Source: an uncultured Bacillota bacterium
GTDB taxonomy: Bacteria > Bacillota > Dehalobacteriia > UBA7702
Reading direction: 5' to 3'
Length of the DNA: 15,910 nucleotides
Assembly: GCA_934702375.1 (NCBI GenBank)
Contig: CAKUYE010000030.1
Span: forward strand, 1-15,910
Numbering within the stretch: the first letter of the stretch is position 1; each line of letters starts with the position of its first letter. Made by a program: the position numbers and the translations under genes. The notes beneath the pieces were generated by a model. That model saw only the letters and a list, made by a program, of their open reading frames with translations, ran no database searches and was not told the DNA's origin. Of the stretch, positions 13,419 through 15,910 are shown piece after piece.

Positions 13419-14632
13419 TGACACAGGCGGTATCGGTCAGCCGATTGAACAATTATATCAAGCGGCGGCTGAATATGGATGATAAGCTCCAGCATCTGAT
13501 GGTGGAGGGGGAAATCTCCAATTTCAAGGCCCATTCCTCGGGGCATCTTTACTTTGGGTTAAAGGATGACAAGGCTTTTGTTTCCTGCGTGATGTTTCGG
13601 GGCGCCGCTTCCAAACTGAAATTCAAGCCGGAAAATGGTCAGAAAGTTGTGATCCGCGGCCATATTGATGTTTTTGAGCGCAGCGGTCAATATCAGCTTT
13701 ATGCCGATGCCATGGAGGTTGCCGGTTTGGGTGATCTTTATTTGGCCTATGAGCAAATGAAATCCAAATTGGAAAAAGAGGGGCTTTTTGACGCTGCCCA
13801 CAAGAAAAAAATTCCGGAGCTATCTTTGCGGATTGGGGTTGTGACTTCTCCTACCGGTGCCGTGTGGCACGATATCCAAAATGTGGCTACGGCACGGTTT
13901 CCCTCGATCAGCTTGATTTTATATCCCTCGGCGGTTCAGGGGGAATTTGCCGAGGGTGAAATCGTTGCCGGGATTGAGTATTTTAATCGCACCCACAGTG
14001 TTGATTTGCTTATTGTTGGCCGTGGCGGCGGTTCCATCGAAGATCTCTGGGCCTTTAACACCGAGCCTGTAGCTCGCGCCATTTATCGGTCGGCATTGCC
14101 GGTGATATCCGCGGTAGGCCATGAGACGGATTTTACCATTGCAGACCTTGTTGCGGATCGGCGAGCTGCTACGCCTTCTCATGCTGCGGAAATGGCGGTG
14201 CCTTCTCTGTCCGATATGGAAGCCCGGTTTTCCCTGATGGAAAGTGCAATGAAGCAGCGATTGAATACGGCGATGCAGACGCGGCGGGATCGGTTGAAAA
14301 AGCTGCGTGAAAGCTATGTTTTTACCCAAAAGGATCGTCTTTTCCGCAGTCAGAATCAGGAATTGGATCTTTTGCGGCAGCGGCTTCACAAGACTTTTTC
14401 CGAAGATTACGAACGCACCAAACATAACTATCTGTTGTTGCGGGAAAAGCTCAGCGTGTTAAGCCCTCTGAATACCCTGGAACGGGGCTACAGTATTTGC
14501 CTGAAGGAGCAAAAAGCATTAAAGAACGCCGCAGATGCTGCTGTTGGCGATAACGTAACGGTAAAGCTGCACAAAGGATCTCTTTGTTGCCGCGTCGATG
14601 AAATCAAGGAGGAAACCGGCGATGGAATTTAA
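13415..14632 (+). CDS. xseA: Exodeoxyribonuclease VII large subunit
   Basis: A 405-residue catalytic subunit of exonuclease VII, which degrades single-stranded DNA from both ends. ATG 13415 (or the adjacent 13418) has GGAGG at 13401-13405 and overlaps the preceding stop. An N-terminal OB-fold (residues ~5-100; VEGEISNFKAHSSGHLYFGL) is followed by the catalytic domain. That domain shows RIGVVTSPTGAVWHDIQNVA, VGRGGGSIEDLWAFN, PVISAVGHETDFTIADLVAD and RRAATPSHAAEMAVP, all near-invariant in XseA. A coiled-coil region follows (~265-350) and a final beta domain ends ERGYSICLKE onward. Length is slightly short of the ~445 of B. subtilis. It overlaps xseB by 11 nt. Confidence 0.96.
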   Translation: MMTQAVSVSRLNNYIKRRLNMDDKLQHLMVEGEISNFKAHSSGHLYFGLKDDKAFVSCVMFRGAASKLKFKPENGQKVVIRGHIDVFERSGQYQLYADAMEVAGLGDLYLAYEQMKSKLEKEGLFDAAHKKKIPELSLRIGVVTSPTGAVWHDIQNVATARFPSISLILYPSAVQGEFAEGEIVAGIEYFNRTHSVDLLIVGRGGGSIEDLWAFNTEPVARAIYRSALPVISAVGHETDFTIADLVADRRAATPSHAAEMAVPSLSDMEARFSLMESAMKQRLNTAMQTRRDRLKKLRESYVFTQKDRLFRSQNQELDLLRQRLHKTFSEDYERTKHNYLLLREKLSVLSPLNTLERGYSICLKEQKALKNAADAAVGDNVTVKLHKGSLCCRVDEIKEETGDGI

Positions 14633-14891
14633 GGATATGAATTTTGAAGAAGCTATTAAGGAATTGGAGCAAACCGTCAAAAATATGGAAAGCGGTACCC
14701 TTGGCCTGGACGCTTTGCTGGCGGATTTTGAAAAGGGGATTGGCCTGTTGCGGGTCTGTGAAAAGAAACTGGCTGAAGCCGAAGGCCGGATTGAGGTTTT
14801 AACCAAAGCCGAAATTGCCGCAGCGGCAGAAGAACCGCCGGTGGAGGAGGAACCGGAGTTTTTTGATTACGAGGATGAAATTCCGTTTTAA
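14622..14891 (+). CDS. xseB: Exodeoxyribonuclease VII small subunit
   Basis: An 89-residue helical subunit that binds several copies per XseA. ATG 14622 was chosen because AAGGAGG lies 9 nt upstream; a longer in-frame ATG at 14598 contains that site, and ATG 14637 (MNFEEAIKELEQ) would also be viable. The core NFEEAIKELEQTVKNMESGT followed by LGLDALLADFEKGIGLLRVC is the classic XseB helical hairpin. The tail is acidic (EEPPVEEEPEFFDYEDE). The first 11 nt overlap the xseA stop, and ispA starts 15 nt after its own stop. Confidence 0.94.
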   Translation: MEFKDMNFEEAIKELEQTVKNMESGTLGLDALLADFEKGIGLLRVCEKKLAEAEGRIEVLTKAEIAAAAEEPPVEEEPEFFDYEDEIPF

Positions 14892-14906
14892 GAAAAAGGA
14901 GTAACG

Positions 14907-15785
14907 ATGTCCGATATAAAATCTTTGTTGGAAACAAAGCGTATGGTAATCGAATCTTATTTGGATAAGCTCCCCCGAGGAGAAAAAAACCTGTTGACGG
15001 AGTCGATGGCCTATTCTTTGCAATGTGGCGGAAAACGGTTGCGCCCGGCTTTGTTTTTGATTACGGCAGAACTTTACAAAGCCGAAACAGAGCCGCTTTT
15101 ACCTTTTGCTGCCGGGATTGAAATGATCCATACTTATTCTTTGATCCACGATGATCTGCCGGCGATGGATAACGATGATTATCGCCGCGGTAAGCTGACG
15201 AATCACAAGGTGTATGGTGAAGCTCAGGCAATTTTGGCCGGAGACGGTTTATTGACCGAAGCATTTTATATGATGACTCGGGTGGGAGCTGCGGCCCCTG
15301 CCGAGAAGGTGCTTCGTGCCATTGAAGTAGCCTCGGATCTTGCCGGGATCAACGGTATGGTGCGTGGGCAGACCTTTGATATCGAAGGGGAAGGAAAACC
15401 CTTGACCCATGAAGCTCTTCGGAATATCCACAAAGACAAGACCGGCGCTTTGATCCGTTTATCTTTGATTACGGCGGCTATTCTTTGCGGCGGCACCGAA
15501 GAGGATCTGAAATGTCTGGATTGTTACGGTCATTACCTTGGCCTTTCTTTTCAAATCGTTGATGATATTCTGGATCACGAAGGTACTTTCGAATCCTTGG
15601 GAAAACCCATTGGCTCCGATGAAGAAAATCATAAAACGACCTATATTTCATTGCTCGGCTTTGAAGGTGCCAAAGGGGCTGCCAAAGAGGCTACCGACAG
15701 GGCCATAGACGCATTGTCTGGACTTTCGGTGGAAAAAGCGGTTCTTTGTGAACTTGCGGAAATGATACTTTATCGTAAAAAATAA
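14907..15785 (+). CDS. ispA: Polyprenyl synthetase, farnesyl diphosphate synthase type
   Basis: A 292-residue trans-isoprenyl diphosphate synthase that condenses IPP with DMAPP/GPP. ATG 14907 has AAAAAGGAG upstream. GGKRLRPAL (41-49) binds IPP. The first Asp-rich motif is DDLPAMDND (82-90), the two-residue-longer form usual in bacterial FPP synthases; YS at the -5/-4 positions before it also fits C15 product control. The second motif is QIVDDILD (216-223), preceded by GQTFDIEGEG. A DKTG...R block and DEENHKTTY follow. Product length (FPP versus GGPP) cannot be proven from motifs, but the context beside xseB matches ispA in Bacilli and Clostridia. It is the last gene before a terminator; dxs often follows in relatives but is not in the window. 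Confidence 0.94.
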   Translation: MSDIKSLLETKRMVIESYLDKLPRGEKNLLTESMAYSLQCGGKRLRPALFLITAELYKAETEPLLPFAAGIEMIHTYSLIHDDLPAMDNDDYRRGKLTNHKVYGEAQAILAGDGLLTEAFYMMTRVGAAAPAEKVLRAIEVASDLAGINGMVRGQTFDIEGEGKPLTHEALRNIHKDKTGALIRLSLITAAILCGGTEEDLKCLDCYGHYLGLSFQIVDDILDHEGTFESLGKPIGSDEENHKTTYISLLGFEGAKGAAKEATDRAIDALSGLSVEKAVLCELAEMILYRKK

Positions 15786-15865
15786 GTTTTTTTATGGCAT
15801 TTTCGCTTTTCTTTCGACAGAGACTTGCAAATAACCTGTCTTTAGGAGTTGAAGCAAAAAACTAG

Positions 15866-15906
15866 TGCTAAACCATGGATTAGAACCTATGGTTTAGCAT
15901 TTTTTT
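15866..15906 (+). terminator. Strong intrinsic terminator after ispA
   Basis: TGCTAAACCAT (15866-15876) pairs perfectly with ATGGTTTAGCA (15889-15899) across a 12-nt loop, followed by seven T residues (15900-15906). It lies 80 nt past the ispA stop; the stretch between holds no ORF or other structure that I can see. Confidence 0.9.
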
Positions 15907-15910
15907 AATG

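Noticed and set aside
1..15910. CRISPR array, tRNA or rRNA genes, phage attachment sites
   Set aside because: No regularly spaced direct repeats, cloverleaf-like stretches or rRNA-like segments were seen when reading either strand.

Overview
The window looks like chromosome of an endospore-forming, low-to-mid GC Firmicute, most likely an anaerobic member of class Clostridia. Three things point there. There is a complete spoIIIA sporulation operon in the canonical AA to AH order. It is followed by the Clostridia/Bacilli block Asp23 (yqhY)-nusB-xseA-xseB-ispA. There is also a secreted protein anchored by three S-layer homology (SLH) repeats. Strong Shine-Dalgarno sites with TTG or GTG starts are common. 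I cannot name a genus from sequence alone.

Layout. Positions 1-350 hold wreckage: the C-terminal half of an IS3-family transposase on the minus strand, fused back to back with the last ~48 codons of a RhuM-family protein on the plus strand. Positions 400-813 hold a small hypothetical gene. Positions 920-4258 (minus) encode a 1112-residue secreted protein with a signal peptide, a beta-helix-like region, a class-3-lipase-like alpha/beta hydrolase domain and three SLH repeats. It has its own sigma-A-type promoter and terminator. Positions 4434-6550 (minus) are a two-gene ABC-2 exporter operon. Its ATPase has a long acidic/Pro-Lys linker and has lost the signature and H-loop residues. Positions 6684-11498 (plus) are spoIIIAA-spoIIIAH, which build the channel between mother cell and forespore. 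Positions 11623-15785 (plus) are a housekeeping operon with a good sigma-A-type promoter: yqhY (Asp23), nusB, a TsaD/Kae1 paralogue, xseA, xseB and ispA. A strong intrinsic terminator lies at 15866-15906.

How the parts fit. The sporulation operon and the housekeeping operon are adjacent and co-directional, but a separate vegetative promoter lies in the 124-bp gap between them. Compared with the known Bacillus subtilis order (spoIIIA-accB-accC-yqhY-nusB-folD-xseA-xseB-ispA), accB and accC are missing and a TsaD-like gene sits where folD would be. No tRNA, rRNA, CRISPR array, riboswitch or intact mobile element was seen. I do not see a clearly new multi-gene system. The least ordinary items are the ABC ATPase with degenerate catalytic motifs, the SLH-anchored hydrolase, the TsaD paralogue, the 98-nt spoIIIAA/spoIIIAB overlap and the IS3/RhuM junction.
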